Assembly (NCBI GenBank): GCA_023374045.1
Contig: CM041779.1
Coordinates: 144,213,485 to 144,277,484 of the forward strand
Length of the DNA stretch: 64,000 bases
Direction of reading: 5' to 3'
From: Limonium bicolor
Taxonomy: Eukaryota > Streptophyta > Magnoliopsida > Caryophyllales > Plumbaginaceae
The notes under the pieces were generated by a model. It worked only from the letters and a program-made list of their open reading frames with translations. It ran no database searches and had not been told where the DNA came from. A program made the translations under genes and the position numbers. Each line of letters opens with the position of its first letter. The stretch's first letter is position 1. Below are positions 10,157-20,961 of this stretch, piece after piece.

Positions 10157-12601
10157 TGTTATGCCCCAGATTTTTTTTATTTTATTTTATCTTGTATTAC
10201 TTCTTTCTGATTCGCAAAGGGAGTTCGTATTAAACTGTAATCTTATATAAGAATGTTTATGACATTCTTCTGGATGTTATCTTGTTAACTTTGAGGAATG
10301 AGGGTTAGAAGAGTTATTCTTTTATTTATTTATTGTGAAGGAGGGCTATGGATGTCCTTTCGGTTTTATTATCATTTAAGGAGTTAGGAAGTATTTTTTT
10401 TTCTTTTTCTATTTCCTAACTTTCTTTTCTTATTTTCTAATTCATGCTCTTCTCCTTCCACGACAGTTTCCTCGCTTCCTCAACCCTCTCTCACTTTCAT
10501 ATCTTCTTCCTCTCTTTGCTTCTCTTCCTTCTCCTCAATCTCCTCCCTATAATCGATCAATGGAGATTTGCTAATGGAGTTTCGGTGTTGATAGTCGGTC
10601 GATCGTAAGGTTTGATTTGTAAATTTCGGTTCTCTTCTCCATTGAGTTTTCTTTTCTCCTTTCTGATTTTGCTTTTGTATTTGGGAATGGTTCAATTCGA
10701 GGGATTGTCGTTCGAGTGGGAATTCGAGGAAGGCATTTCGTAGAGTCCTCTGAGATTGCATTGCGTCGGATGTGAGGTAGGTGGTGAATGGATTTGGTTG
10801 TGTGTGTTCGACCATGGGGATTTCTGATTTTGTTTGTTCTTCGTATATGATTGTTTTAACTCTTTGATTTGGTGATGTTTTTGGTTGATTTTGATGTGCG
10901 TTTGATGCGTTAAAACCCCATGGAAATGTGTTTTCGATTGGTTAATTTGCTACAATAAGTTATGTATGTTTTGTAGGGGATTTGTGGCTTGGTTATGGCT
11001 GATTTCCGTAAGTGATTTTGCAGTTTTCGGTATGTCCTAACATGTGTCCGAACATTGAAGTTCGGACATCATACGCCGGAGGATTTTTCAGACTCTCGAA
11101 TTAGGTCCGAACATGCAAGGTCGGACGCATGTTCGGACCGGCCTTTGTTTTAGCATAACTTCTTCGTCTGAGCTCCGTTTTGAGTGCCGTTTGCGGCGTT
11201 GGATTCCTCTTTTCGATTACTATCTGTTATGATATGTTTTAGCACATGTATATGTGTACCTTAATTTGAAAGTTTCAATAAGCCTTTGAACTCTGATTTG
11301 CTCTAGAAGAGTGTTTGAGCTTCTATGCTTCTGGTTGGTTTTCGTGTTTGCTAGTCAGTGTATGACTTTTGTTTTGATAAAGGATTATGATCCGTTTGAT
11401 GTGCTTTGGCCCTCTGTTCTGTTCTGTTAAAAGCTTCTGCTTTCTGCTCTGTTCTGACAAGGACTTTTGTCCCGTTCTGTTGAAAGCTTCTGTTTGTTAA
11501 GCTTCCGTTTTGGGACCTAGTTACTCTGCTTCTGAGCCGTGAATGGCTGGGTCGAGCTATTCCGTGGTATACCATGTAGACGTCATTCTGAGTGTGGGTC
11601 ATGCCCAATCTCTGTGGGGTTGACGAACCCTTGGCCTTCGGGTCATTTCTGCGTTGTCGAGGGATCTGTTAGATCCATGGGTCTTCGACCCTTTCTGAGT
11701 GTTATGCTTGGTGCTAGTGTCCCACTTCTGATTGTTAAGAGTTCTGTTTTCTGTTAGCTCTAACTGTTTCTGATTTCTGACAGACTGCTATGTGCTTTCT
11801 GTCTTCTGAAAGCCTCTGGTTTACTAAGTGATCTGTTTCTGTCTGCTCTGTCTGTTTTCAAACATCGACGGACTGCTGTGTGCTTTCTGTCTGCTGGGTA
11901 TTTCTGCTTTATAAGCACTCTGCTTCGTCTGCTCTCTATCTGTATTTGATTTGAGACGGTCTGCTGTGTGCTTACCGCCTTCTGATAAGTTCCGGATTTT
12001 GCTAAGCTTCTGATTTTGCTAAGCTTCTGATTGTGTTTAAGCTTCTGAGGTTCTTAAGCTTCTGATTTCGTCAAGCTTTCAGCTTCAGTTTACCTTCTGC
12101 TATTAAGTGTATGTTTTGACCACTGCTTAGCCTCTTCTGTTTTAGACTTCTGCCTATTTGAAAGTCTTCTGCTTTGACTTTGGTTTCGCTCTGGCTAATC
12201 GCTTCTGTATATGTATAAGTATGTATGTTCAGATTATGTTTTGAGCATGCTCAGCTGATGAAGTTTATCACATGCTGAGCAATAGTTTTGCTCACCCCTA
12301 TCTCCGTCTGATTTGCAGGTTTTAGTTCGTGCTTGGAGATTCAGCTCTTACTTTTCGTTTTGGCATTTGAGTTTTGTATTTAGTTTGTTTGGCCTTAGGG
12401 CCCAGTTGTATTTAGATTATGCTTTGTAATTCAGTTTGGCTTCCGCCTGTGTATTGTAAAGACATTTTGTAATCGTTTATCTGGTAATATATGAGCATTA
12501 GTTCTATTTTGGAGTTTCGATAGTGTAGCCTTGCGTGTCTTAGGTAATAAGCGCGCGGCGTGTAACGGTCTCTCAACCAGGGTGGTTTTGGGGTCGTTAC
12601 A
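10157..12601 (+). repeat. Element B 3' LTR
   Basis: 2445 bp, nearly identical to 6376-8838. Includes the CT-rich leader-like tract, both inverted repeats (11044-11139) and the CTTCTG-rich body. Confidence 0.95.
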
Positions 12602-13511
12602 TACAGCCCCTCACTGTCTATCACGTCCCTTCTTGGGACAGGGGATATACAGCCCCTCACTGTTACCATTGAAGATGCGCGCACGTCGAAACCTCAAGAA
12701 CCAGCTCATGGATGGAATGATATCCAGAGTCGAAAGAAGAATTTCCAAGGTTGACCTTTTTCCAATTCCCACTAGATCACTAACTACCCAGAGCAATACC
12801 AAAACACTCAGTCCTATAGAGTGCAGAAGCGTAAACCCTAAGCAGTCAATGTCTAACGGGGTAACCAAATAGAAGGAACCAATACCCATGTAAGTTTCAC
12901 ATTCAAGGCTCAGTTAGTCACACAAGCTGAGTTAGTCACACAACCATTTCCTTTTTAGAAATTCCTCTTAAAGTCAGATGGCGTTTTTCGAAAACGTCTC
13001 ATAAGTCAATCAGCAAAGGTAACGGAGTACGAGAAATTGTACCTGGTATGTGAAGAACAATAACTAACTCGAATAAGCGATTTCCTAATAGTAACCTAAA
13101 ATTAAGGTGTTCCAAGTGTCGATTAGTTAAGAGACTTAATAACTAAACAGCCTTCTTCACTGACTGATTAATAGTTTCAGGTTTACCATTATTCTCTTAC
13201 AAAGTTTGGGCTTGACTTGTTAACTAAATCCTTTGTTAAGCCCATCTCGTTTAGTTTGGAATGATTTAGAATTTATTCCTGAGAGTGGCCCAAACTCTCT
13301 TTGAATTGTTAAAGTGGGCTTTTGGAGTTCATAGACTTGGGCTTAGTAGGTTAGCCCAAGACCGTGCTAAGTTTATGTTGTGTATTAAACCCTTAAGTTA
13401 ATAGTGACTATTTAATTACTCACCAACTAAAACTTAAGGTTATCATATATATATATATTCTACTTATTATAACTATCACAAGGAATATTACTTCCCACAT
13501 CTATTTTAATG

Positions 13512-13546
<35 letters not shown>

Positions 13547-16109
13547 TTTATGTATTAAGATTTATCCATAACATTCTTAGGAATTTTACTGTATTTATTT
13601 ATGTTTAATAACTTCTAGGCTTAACATAACTGACATATGGTTTATAAAATAAAGTGTTTCCTTTATTTATTTAATATATATAAGTATACCCGTATTAGAA
13701 TTTAACTAAGACCTTCCCCAGGTAACTTACTATATTAAACTATCTTATTACTTCTTCGACCTTTAACTGCATTCCAAGTATGTTTCATTAAGTATTTCTT
13801 TTACTATATCTTTGGATTCTAGCTCTTATAATATTTAGTTATTATAAGTGTTAATTTAATTAGTTCCTTGTTTACTCTAAGTTACTACTAAATTCTCTTT
13901 TATAAATGCGTAGAAATATATATATTTATTCCGTAGTTTAATTAAACATAGCAACTCCCATATATATAATAAATAAAATGTAGGATAACTAAATTCCTTA
14001 ATTTATATAAGTTTCTACTTAAGTAAGTATATATACACATATTTAAATAATTTCACCTCTCTTAAAAGCTAATACCAAAACATTTATAAACTTACTGTTA
14101 TAAATGTTATTTAGTTTCCCCTTATTTTCCCCAGCTTAAAAGTTAATTAACAAACCATACTTTAATTTTTGGTTACATTAAAAACCTTATATTATAGGTT
14201 ATTCTTATGAAAAACTCATAAACATAATTTTTAAAACCTTTTCCCATTGCCCAAAAATTCCCAAATTTAATATACAGTAACTATAACATTTTAGACAAAT
14301 TATAAAAATTTTATTTCATAAAAATATCTTTTTAATTTAGCCAAATAATTCCAGAAAACCCGTAACTTGTAAAAATCATAACTTATGTTTAAAAAACTCG
14401 AAAACCACAATAATTACATCAAAAAAACTAGGTTAAATAAGGAATCTATGGTTAAAATTTCAAGTCAAAATACATTCGGGAAGATATTTAAATTAACCCC
14501 AACAAGTTAGGACTATTTACTGGAATTTTATAAATTTATAATAATTATTTAATAGCACGATCTAATCTCGGCCGTCCAATCTCTTAAAACGAGATCGGAC
14601 GGCCCCTGTACTCCCAGTTCTTCAGCAAAGTCGAATTCCAACCCGAGTACTAAATCTCGATTTTCTCCTAATCTACAGAACGAAATCGAGTGATTCTTGT
14701 TTCTATGGATTCGAAATCGAATTTCGGTTCTATTGATGCCAATTTCCCAATTATAATGCAGTGTTCATCGAGTTTTGAATTCAGTTCGAATGTTAGGGTT
14801 CTTATTAGTCACTGAGCTCAATTCGAAAACAACAAATCCGACGAATACCTCTAATATGGCACGTAATTGATCAATTAAAACATGGGTTAGGCCGGCAATA
14901 CTACTACGAACAGCAATATCGGAGCAATTTGATCAGAAACTCACCGAAGTTGTGCGAATTGTGTGATTTCGAATTCGGAAATCTGGAAAATTCGGGTTTT
15001 TCGAGCAGTGCACCAAGCCAACTTTGAGGATCTATAACTTGCAGTACAGATCGAGTTAGGCTATGCATAATGGCTTAATCGAAAGAGCAAACTTACCTCT
15101 ACATATTGATAACAAGAACTATCCTAACTCGCAACACAAAGAAAGAAATTAAGGTCACAAGTCACGAGTTTATACCTCCCTGTTTCGGTATGATTTTATG
15201 TGCTGGCGAGACCGAAACTTAAGACATCTATATCTTCCAACTGGTTACGAATCAGACTTGGGCATAAACATGAAAATTGTAGAGGGATTAGAGATCTTTA
15301 AGACGAGCTAAAGAAATCGAATTTTGGTTGAGAAACGAAGGAGTTATGATCAATGGAAGTTACCTGAAATCGGTGAGAAACTGGAATTCTGGGTACACGT
15401 TTCGCAAGGTGTCAACTTTAGGTCAGATTTGCGGCTGATGTATAACGAATTAGGGTGTGTGTGAGTAATGGTTGGAAAGAGGACGTTTTGAAGAAGAGAA
15501 TGAAGAAGACGGCATGGAAAAATATTGAGAGATGAGTGAGATATAGCCGTCCAAAGTTAGGGCTAAACACTGAATTCTGTTATCGAAATTCAGGGAAACC
15601 AGATTCGCTTAAGTCCTGGCGCCTGTGAGCTTGACACGTGGCAGCCATTAAAATTTGGCCCTAAACTTCAATCTAACATAACTTTGGCTAGGATGATCCG
15701 TTTTTGACGTTCTTTTTATCGATCTTCATGGTTTTCCATAACCTATTTATTGGTATAGGTTTCATGGCCTGGTTTGACCATTCTCAAAAAGTCAACTCTA
15801 GTAAGGCTTAATAAGCTTTAAGGTTTCTAGAATTTTATATTGACTTTTATGTTTCAAAACAAGGTTCCAACACTTCCTAAAATCTTTATAAATAGTTGGA
15901 GTGTTTAGAAATTTTCCCAAGATTTATGGACTTATAAATCTTATTATTAAATTCATAATACTATATAATAATAGGGTTAAATAGGAGAAAACCCCTAAAT
16001 AAATTTCACAATTCCATATAATAATTTAATATTCATAATTCCATATAATAATTTAATATTAATAAAAGAAATCCCCTAAATTAATTTAAATTAATTTAGG
16101 GGTATTTCA
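12602..16109 (-). repeat. Element C left (3') LTR, part right of element B
   Basis: Aligns with 23320-26831 in the right LTR, with scattered small indels. It ends ...GGGGTATTTCA at 16109, directly before the polypurine tract of C. The far end of this LTR lies left of element A, off-window. It includes TA microsatellites (about 13442-13540) and a GGCCGTCC/GGACGGCC inverted repeat (14570-14604). On the minus strand a CT-rich leader-like tract lies near 15460-15545. Confidence 0.9.
14570..14604. repeat. GGCCGTCC/GGACGGCC inverted repeat (C left LTR)
   Basis: 8-bp perfect arms around a 19-nt spacer, conserved in the right LTR at 25283-25317. Confidence 0.85.
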
Positions 16110-16146
16110 GTATATCCCCCTTAAAAGAAACTTCGCCTCGAAGTTT
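16110..16146 (-). promoter_or_regulatory. Stem-loop and polypurine tract of element C
   Basis: On the minus strand: AAACTTCG, loop AGG, CGAAGTTT (8-bp stem), then CTTTTAAGGGGGATAT, then the LTR start TGAAATACCCC. This is the plus-strand primer site of the chromovirus. Confidence 0.9.
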
Positions 16147-16530
16147 AACAATCAACTAATAGGCACTCACACCGCTTCGGGTGTGCTGAGACAATAATAA
16201 TTCCAATGAAATTCCATACCATTCCAATCCTTTATTTCCATTTCAACATTCCACTCGAGAGTACCGAAATCAAAGTACCGAAATCAAATCAAAGGGAATC
16301 AAAATATAAACTGAACAAAACACAAACGTGACAAACTACTGTGCCACAATGTAAAACTACGTACATACACCTCTCACACCACTAATACTGTTCTCCCTCT
16401 ACTTGCAATGCAACAAGGCATAATCCGGATGAGATGACGAAGGAGGAGTATGCCAGCATATCCCCCTTAAAAGAGCTAAGGTACGCCCTCGTACCGCCAC
16501 TAACGTGAATCACCTCCGGATAGCAGAGTA

Positions 16531-16764
16531 TCATGCAAACAGATGTGGGTACTTTACTCTCATGGAGTCCTCGGTCTCGCAAGTAGCTTCCTCCACCCCA
16601 TGATGTTCCCAAAGAACCTTCACTAACTTAACTGATCTGCCCCTCGTTTCTCGGACCTTCGTGTCCAAGATCTGTATAGGAGTCTCCTCATACCTCAGTG
16701 TAGGCTCAATCTCCAACCTCTCCGGCTGCAGTACGTGAGAAGGGTCAGGCATATACTTCTTCAA
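16531..16764 (-). pseudogene. Integrase C-terminal chromodomain of element C
   Basis: Contains YEETPIQILDTKVRETRGRS, then VKVLWEHHGVEEATCETEDS and MRVKYPHLF. This is the chromodomain that plant chromovirus integrases carry at the end of pol and that is thought to direct insertion to marked chromatin. The aromatic W of VLWEHH and the W/E-rich helix layout fit the Tekay class. It starts in a frame overlapping that of the GPY/F block upstream (16745-16951), so a one-base shift separates the two. Confidence 0.85.
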
Positions 16765-16951
16765 CTAAGATACGTGAAAACACATCGTGTACCTTCCCCA
16801 ACTCCGCTGGTAGCTCGAGTCTGTAAGCAACTGGGCCCACTCGCTCCGTAATCCTGTACGGGCCGACATACTTAGGGCTTAGCTTCCCCCTCATCCCGAA
16901 TCTGAATATCCCTCTCATCAGGGACACTCGTAAGAAGACCATGTCTCCCAA
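16745..16951 (-). pseudogene. GPY/F module of element C integrase
   Basis: GDMVFLRVSLMRGIFRFGMR, then GKLSPKYVGPYRITERVGPV and AYRLELPAEL. The sequence KYVGPYRI is the conserved GPY/F block that joins the integrase core to the chromodomain in gypsy elements. About 120 bp of frame-broken linker separates it from the core. Confidence 0.85.
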
Positions 16952-17070
16952 CTGAAACTCGAGCTCTCTGGTACGCTGATCCCCAGACTTCTGTCTGGAC
17001 TACGCTGCCCTCATGTGCTGCTGAATAACCCTAACGTCATCCTGCAGTGTCTGAATATACTCGGGCCCAA

Positions 17071-18093
17071 TCAAGTCCGCCTCAGCAGGGTCACTCCATG
17101 ATAAGGAAGTCCGGCACGGCCTGCCATATAGAGCCTGGAATGTGCCATGCCGATAGACGCATGGTAAGAGTTATTATAGGAGAACTCTACCAGGTGTAGA
17201 CGCTCTACCCAACTCCCCTGATAGTCTAGAGCGACTGCTCGCAACATATCCTCCAATGTCTGAATAGTCCTCTCAGTCTGCCCATCGGTCTGCGGGTGAA
17301 AAGCTGTGCTAAGTCGTAGCTGAGTCCCAAATGCCTCCTGCACCTGACGCCAAAATCTACTGAGGAAACGAGTGTCACGATCAGATACGATCGTCTTCGG
17401 TACCCCATGGTACCAGATATGCTCTGTGGTAAACACCTCAGCTAGTTTGGGCACCTTCCATGTGTCCTTGATAGGTATGAACCTAGCTGTCTTGGTCAGC
17501 CTATCGACTATAACCCATATGGCGTTCAGTCCACCTCTAGCTGGAGGGAGACCGACCACAAAATCCATGCTGATGTCGTCAAACTTCCAGCACGGTACTG
17601 GGAGTGACTGAATCTGGCCTCCTGGTCGACGATGCTCAAACTTCACCTTCTGACAAGTGAGGCACCGAGAGACGAAATCAGCTACATCCCTCTTCATCCC
17701 GCTCCACCAAAATAATTTCTTCAAGTCCTTGTACATCTTGGTGGCTCCAGGGTGTACTGACAACGTCGAGGAATGAGCCTCTGAAAGAATCCTGGTCTGA
17801 AGTTCCGTCGCATCCTGAGGAACGCAGAGTCTGCCTCTGACTCGAAGGTGTCCCTCGCTGTCCAGCTCATAGTCGTACTTCAAACCGTCAGTCAACCCGT
17901 CTGCTAACTTCTGTCTGATGCCCTGTAGATAGACGTCACTATCCTGGGCTGCATACACCTCCTCAGCTATCGTGGTCGTCTTTATCAGGGCGAGAAGTGA
18001 ATAAGCTCTTCTGCTCAGAGCATCTGCCACAACATTTCCTTTCCCTTCTGTGTACTGGAGGTTGATGTCATAATCGGCCAGTAGCTCAACCAT
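17071..18093 (-). pseudogene. RNase H end and integrase core of element C
   Basis: A 340-codon open stretch. It begins with the tail of RNase H (DYDINLQYTEGKGNVVADALSR). The H-H-C-C zinc finger of integrase follows (EAHSSTLSVHPG ... FVSRCLTCQKVK), then the catalytic core with its three acidic residues in ISMDFVVGLP, VSDRDTRFLS and QTERTIQTLED. It ends near SYHASIGMA, where the usual PYEALYGRPCR block is lost to a frameshift. Integrase inserts the cDNA into the host chromosome. All three catalytic residues are present, so decay here is modest. Confidence 0.9.
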
Positions 18094-18450
18094 CGTCGCT
18101 GTCTCAAATTGAGCTCCTTCTGGTCCAGATGTATTTCAGACTCTTATGGTCTGTCATAATCTGGACTGTGGCTCCATACAAGTAATGTCGCCAGATCTTC
18201 AAGGCGAAGACTATGGCGAGGAGCTCAAGGTCATGGGTGGGGTAGTTTTCTCGTGCTTCTTCAGCTGTCTAGAAGCATACGCTACTACTCGGCCATGCTG
18301 CATCAGTACTCCACCAATTCCTCTGCCTGAAGCATCGCAATATACCTCGCACCCCTCATTCCCCTCTAGAATAATCAATACTGGAGTTGTGGTCAAGGCA
18401 TCCTTCAGCGCCTGGAAGGAGACCTCACAAGCTTTATCCATACAAAAGGG
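18094..18450 (-). pseudogene. RNase H domain of element C (frameshifted)
   Basis: [20 protein letters not shown], then YCDASGRGIGGVLMQHGRVV and [11 protein letters not shown] give the first half of a gypsy RNase H, with the first catalytic Asp in YCDAS. After about 18250 the continuation ([19 protein letters not shown]) is found only in another frame. RNase H removes the RNA strand after first-strand synthesis. Confidence 0.85.
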
Positions 18451-19508
18451 TTGTCCTTCTTCATCAAGGAGGTCAAGAGCTTGGCTAGCCTGGAGAAGTC
18501 CTTCACAAAGCGTCTATAGTAGCCAGCCAACCCAAGGAAACTCCTAACCTCTGTCACGGTGCGAGGTCTATGCCAGCTCTTCACTGCCTCGATCTTAGCT
18601 GGGTCTACAGAAACTCCCTCAGCTGAGATCACGTGTCCAAGAAATGACACCTTGTCCAGCCAGAATTCACACTTGCTGAATTTGGCATACAATTATTTCT
18701 CCCTCAGTGTCTCCAAGATTGTCCTCAAATGCTGCTCATGTTCCTCTTTGCTCTTGGAGAAGACTAGAATGTCGTCTATAAATACGACTACCGACTTATC
18801 TAGCTGGGCTTGGAAGACTCTCTGCATCAAGTCCATAAATCTCGCCGGTGCATTAGTCAGTCCAAACGGCATCACTGTGAACTCGTAGTGACCGTATCTG
18901 GTCCGGAAGGCTGTCTTCTCTATGTCTGACTCAGCTACAGCTATCTGGTGATATCCGGAACGCAGATCAATCTTAGAGAACACCTTTGCTCCCCTCAGCT
19001 GGTCGAACAAGTCATCGATCCTGGGCAGTGGGTACTTGTTTTTGATCGTGACATTGTTCAGCTCTCTGTAGTCTATACACAGTCTCATGCTTCCGTCCTT
19101 CTTCTTGACGAACAGCACAGGAGCGCCCCAAGGTGAGACACTGGGTCTGATGAAGCCCTTATCTAGTAGTTCTTGCAATTGTTTCTTCAATTCCACCATC
19201 TCTGTAGGGCCCATCTGGTAAGGAGCCTTGGCAATCGGTCCCGTGCCAGGTACGAGGTCGATGTTGAATTCAACCTCTCTCAGCGGTGGTAGTCCAGGTA
19301 GCTCCTCTGGAAAAACATCGGGGTACTCCGACACAATGGGAACGTCGCTCCTGAACTTCGGATCCGTCCTCAGATCCTGGGCATAGCAGTAGTAGGCAGT
19401 CGCGCCCTTGGACACTTCCTTCATCAGGGACAGTGCTGATACAACCTTCACAGTCGGCTGCTTAGGCTGCATTCGGTATGATACTGTGATCCCTGTGGCT
19501 GACTTCAA
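18405..19508 (-). pseudogene. Reverse transcriptase of element C
   Basis: Two stretches make up the enzyme. The first (about 19508-18693) has [70 protein letters not shown] and the polymerase site [13 protein letters not shown] (F-I-D-D, the form usual in plant gypsy elements). The second (18692-18405) has [19 protein letters not shown] and [12 protein letters not shown]. They are in one frame, divided by a single TAA at 18690-18692. Reverse transcriptase copies the element RNA. All polymerase motifs are intact apart from that stop. Confidence 0.9.
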
Positions 19509-19821
19509 GAGAGACGATGCTCTGCACAGTGTAGTCTACCTCTGTACCGCTATAGCGTGTCCATGCCCACAATTATGTCAAATCCCATGCCAGGGAAGAC
19601 AATGGCGTCGAGAAGAAAGTCTGCTCCCTTGATGTGCATGCTCAGATTCTTGCACTGTTTGCTGCATTTGATCAATTCTTTGGATGGCAACAAAACGGAG
19701 CAACCATGGATATCCTCTGTGGGGGCATTTATCTTAGTATGAAATGCTTGGGATATGAAGGAGTGGGAGGCTCCAGAATCAAATAGGACGGTGGCCTCCA
19801 CTCCATTAATTCGGAATGTGC
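19500..19821 (-). pseudogene. Protease of element C
   Basis: Reads GTFRINGVEATVLFDSGASH, then SFISQAFHTKI and a long middle part ending IVFPGMGFDIIVGMDTL. DSGAS is the catalytic Asp motif and IIVGMD the conserved second block. A TAG (19543-19545) interrupts just after GMDTL, and a frameshift follows before the reverse transcriptase. The domain begins directly at the acceptor of intron 4: the first two bases complete a Gly codon started in the upstream mini-exon. Confidence 0.9.
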
Positions 19822-19896
19822 CTGCAATTATTGAGTGAAGTTTTAAGATTTCTATTTAACTCTTCCCAAGTAGTTGTTCAAGGTCAATTGGTATAC
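19822..19896 (-). other. Intron-like segment 4 (protease), 75 bp
   Basis: Minus strand: ATCACAG / GTATACC ... ATAATTGCAG / GCACATTC. It contains in-frame stops. Removing it joins ...GTVIT-G-TFRINGV in phase 1, which restores the standard VVTGT...DSGAS layout of Tekay proteases. The coding match on both sides is the evidence that it is an intron rather than a random insertion. Confidence 0.85.
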
Positions 19897-19971
19897 CTGT
19901 GATGACCGTTCCATTGCTCTTTGCTTGAGCCTGGTCCAACACATTCAGCCTGACCTCTACATTTCCAGCTC
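19897..19971 (-). pseudogene. 75-bp gag-pol mini-exon before protease
   Basis: Encodes (G)AGNVEVRLNVLDQAQAKSNG then TVIT(G), the short linker (RVYALTQAQA...VVTG in relatives) that normally precedes protease in this lineage. It starts with two bases and ends with one base of split Gly codons, so both flanking introns are phase 1. Its only neighbours within 70 bp are intron-like sequence, so it would be lost to the protein unless both are spliced. Confidence 0.85.
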
Positions 19972-20961
19972 CTACATGAAGAAATAAATTCTTAGAATTT
20001 CCATTCTTATTGAAAGCTTCATGAGTAGTTTAATGATTATAAGGCTGAAATTGTAAAGTACATAGCTAGATCTGTCTAAAGGTCAGGTTTAATCTGCCAG
20101 GTTTCAGGTGAGTCTGGTTAATAATGGATGTGGGGGCTGTGTGGGGTTGATTCTCTTCACTCCATGGTAGATGAGTCTAGCTGCCCCACCAAAGATCAGT
20201 ACATCACCTGACTTCATGAGGATCTTGGTGGCAAGGTCTATCCTCTTCTGGTCACCGAATAGGAACTCCGCGTCATCTCCAAATGATATGGAAACCACTG
20301 GAACTCCTTTGGTGATGGATTCTAGGGATTCATCCTTATCTTAATGCAACCCTAGCTTACCTTCTTTTCCATAAAAATTGATGATGCAGACGTCTGAGGT
20401 TAGGTCTGAGACAGGCTCATCCTCCAATTCTTATGCTGCCTTAACTGCAGCTCTAATGATGGTCTACAGTTCCTCCGGGATTGGTGGCACCTCCACTTCT
20501 TCATAGGTCTTGGTGGTGTGGTTCCACTTCTTACCTAGGCACATGATCTTCACCTTCATGGTTGAACCATTCTTGAAGGTAGGGGTGTAAAATTTCCTTC
20601 CTTCACACCTAACTCCCTGATCTTGAGGATCAATGCATACTACTGCCGGGTCGGGGTCAGGTACTCTCGTAGTAAGATCATCCCGGGTCTCAAGACCTCA
20701 CACTTCTCTGGTGGGTGTGGTTTGGCTTCAAAAGGGATATGGGTGTGTGGTATAGGGCAAAATAGGAAAGCAAATATCGAAAGCTGAGGAACAATTGCCA
20801 TTAAATAAATAAGTCATGGTTCACAACTGGAAATGAAAGGTTCGTAACGAAACAAAATGAAGGGTTTATAGTTCATCCCTTTTACATTGACAACGAAAAA
20901 CTAGACAACTGAATGTAAAGAATAAGGGTCTAAGCCTCTTCATGAGGAAACTAGTCCTCAC
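19972..20961 (-). other. Intron-like segment 3 (990 bp) containing the AlkB frame
   Basis: Donor AGTTCACCTG / GTGAGGAC at 20961; acceptor TTTCTTCATGTAG / GAGCTGG at 19972, preceded by a T-rich tract. The upstream exon ends in phase 1 with G and the downstream exon supplies GA, making GGA (Gly) and joining gag ...DPSSP-G-AGNVEV in frame. The AlkB-like frame lies entirely inside. Confidence 0.8.
20066..20801 (-). pseudogene. AlkB-type Fe(II)/2-oxoglutarate dioxygenase (ALKBH-like) inside gag-pol
   Basis: AlkB enzymes oxidatively remove methyl groups from RNA or DNA bases. The frame opens at ATG 20799-20801 (MAIVPQLSIF) and ends TFRQI-stop at 20066-20068, about 245 codons. It shows the N-terminal LRPGMILL and KIMCLGKKW blocks (typical of plant ALKBH1-type proteins). 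The core follows: DVCIINFYGKEGKLGLH, DKDES (iron-binding H-x-D, codons 20344-20346 and 20338-20340), PVVSISFGDDAEFLFGDQKR, SGDVLIFGGAARLIYHGV (second iron His, 20164-20166) and the hallmark GRLNLTFRQ (R-x5-R, 2-oxoglutarate binding; E. coli AlkB has the same NLTFRQ). Breaks: TAG 20640-20642, TAG 20464-20466, TAA 20431-20433, TAA 20341-20343 (the x of H-x-D), and one-base losses in homopolymers near 20589-20592 and 20132-20136. Family assignment is firm; substrate is unknown. Confidence 0.92.

Larger units (their letters stand above)
6376..12601 (+). mobile_element. Element B: complete non-autonomous gypsy element
   Basis: Bounded by identical 5-bp duplications TACAG (6371-6375 and 12602-12606). 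LTRs are 6376-8838 and 10157-12601 with TG...CA ends (TGTTATGCCCC...GTCGTTACA). The primer site matches tRNA-Met, and the polypurine region is of the Tekay kind (stem-loop GAATTTCG-AGGA-CGAAATTC, then ATTTTAAGAGG). The interior is only 1318 bp and encodes nothing recognisable, so its proteins must come from elsewhere. The LTRs are nearly identical. The main visible differences are one fewer 17-bp unit in the right copy and some one-base indels, which implies recent insertion into the tandem array of element C's LTR. Confidence 0.95.

Noticed and set aside
13500..13545. TA-rich stretches as replication origins or scaffold sites
   Set aside because: Plain TA microsatellites present in both C LTRs; nothing supports a further role.
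18146..18547. Plus-strand frames of 109-133 codons across C pol
   Set aside because: Antisense to RNase H and reverse transcriptase, which match known motifs on the minus strand.
20066..20801. AlkB frame as a remnant of a host gene beside the element
   Set aside because: It lies on the same strand inside gag-pol, between zinc knuckles and protease, bounded by in-phase splice sites and by C's own LTRs. A host gene caught by later insertion would not show this.
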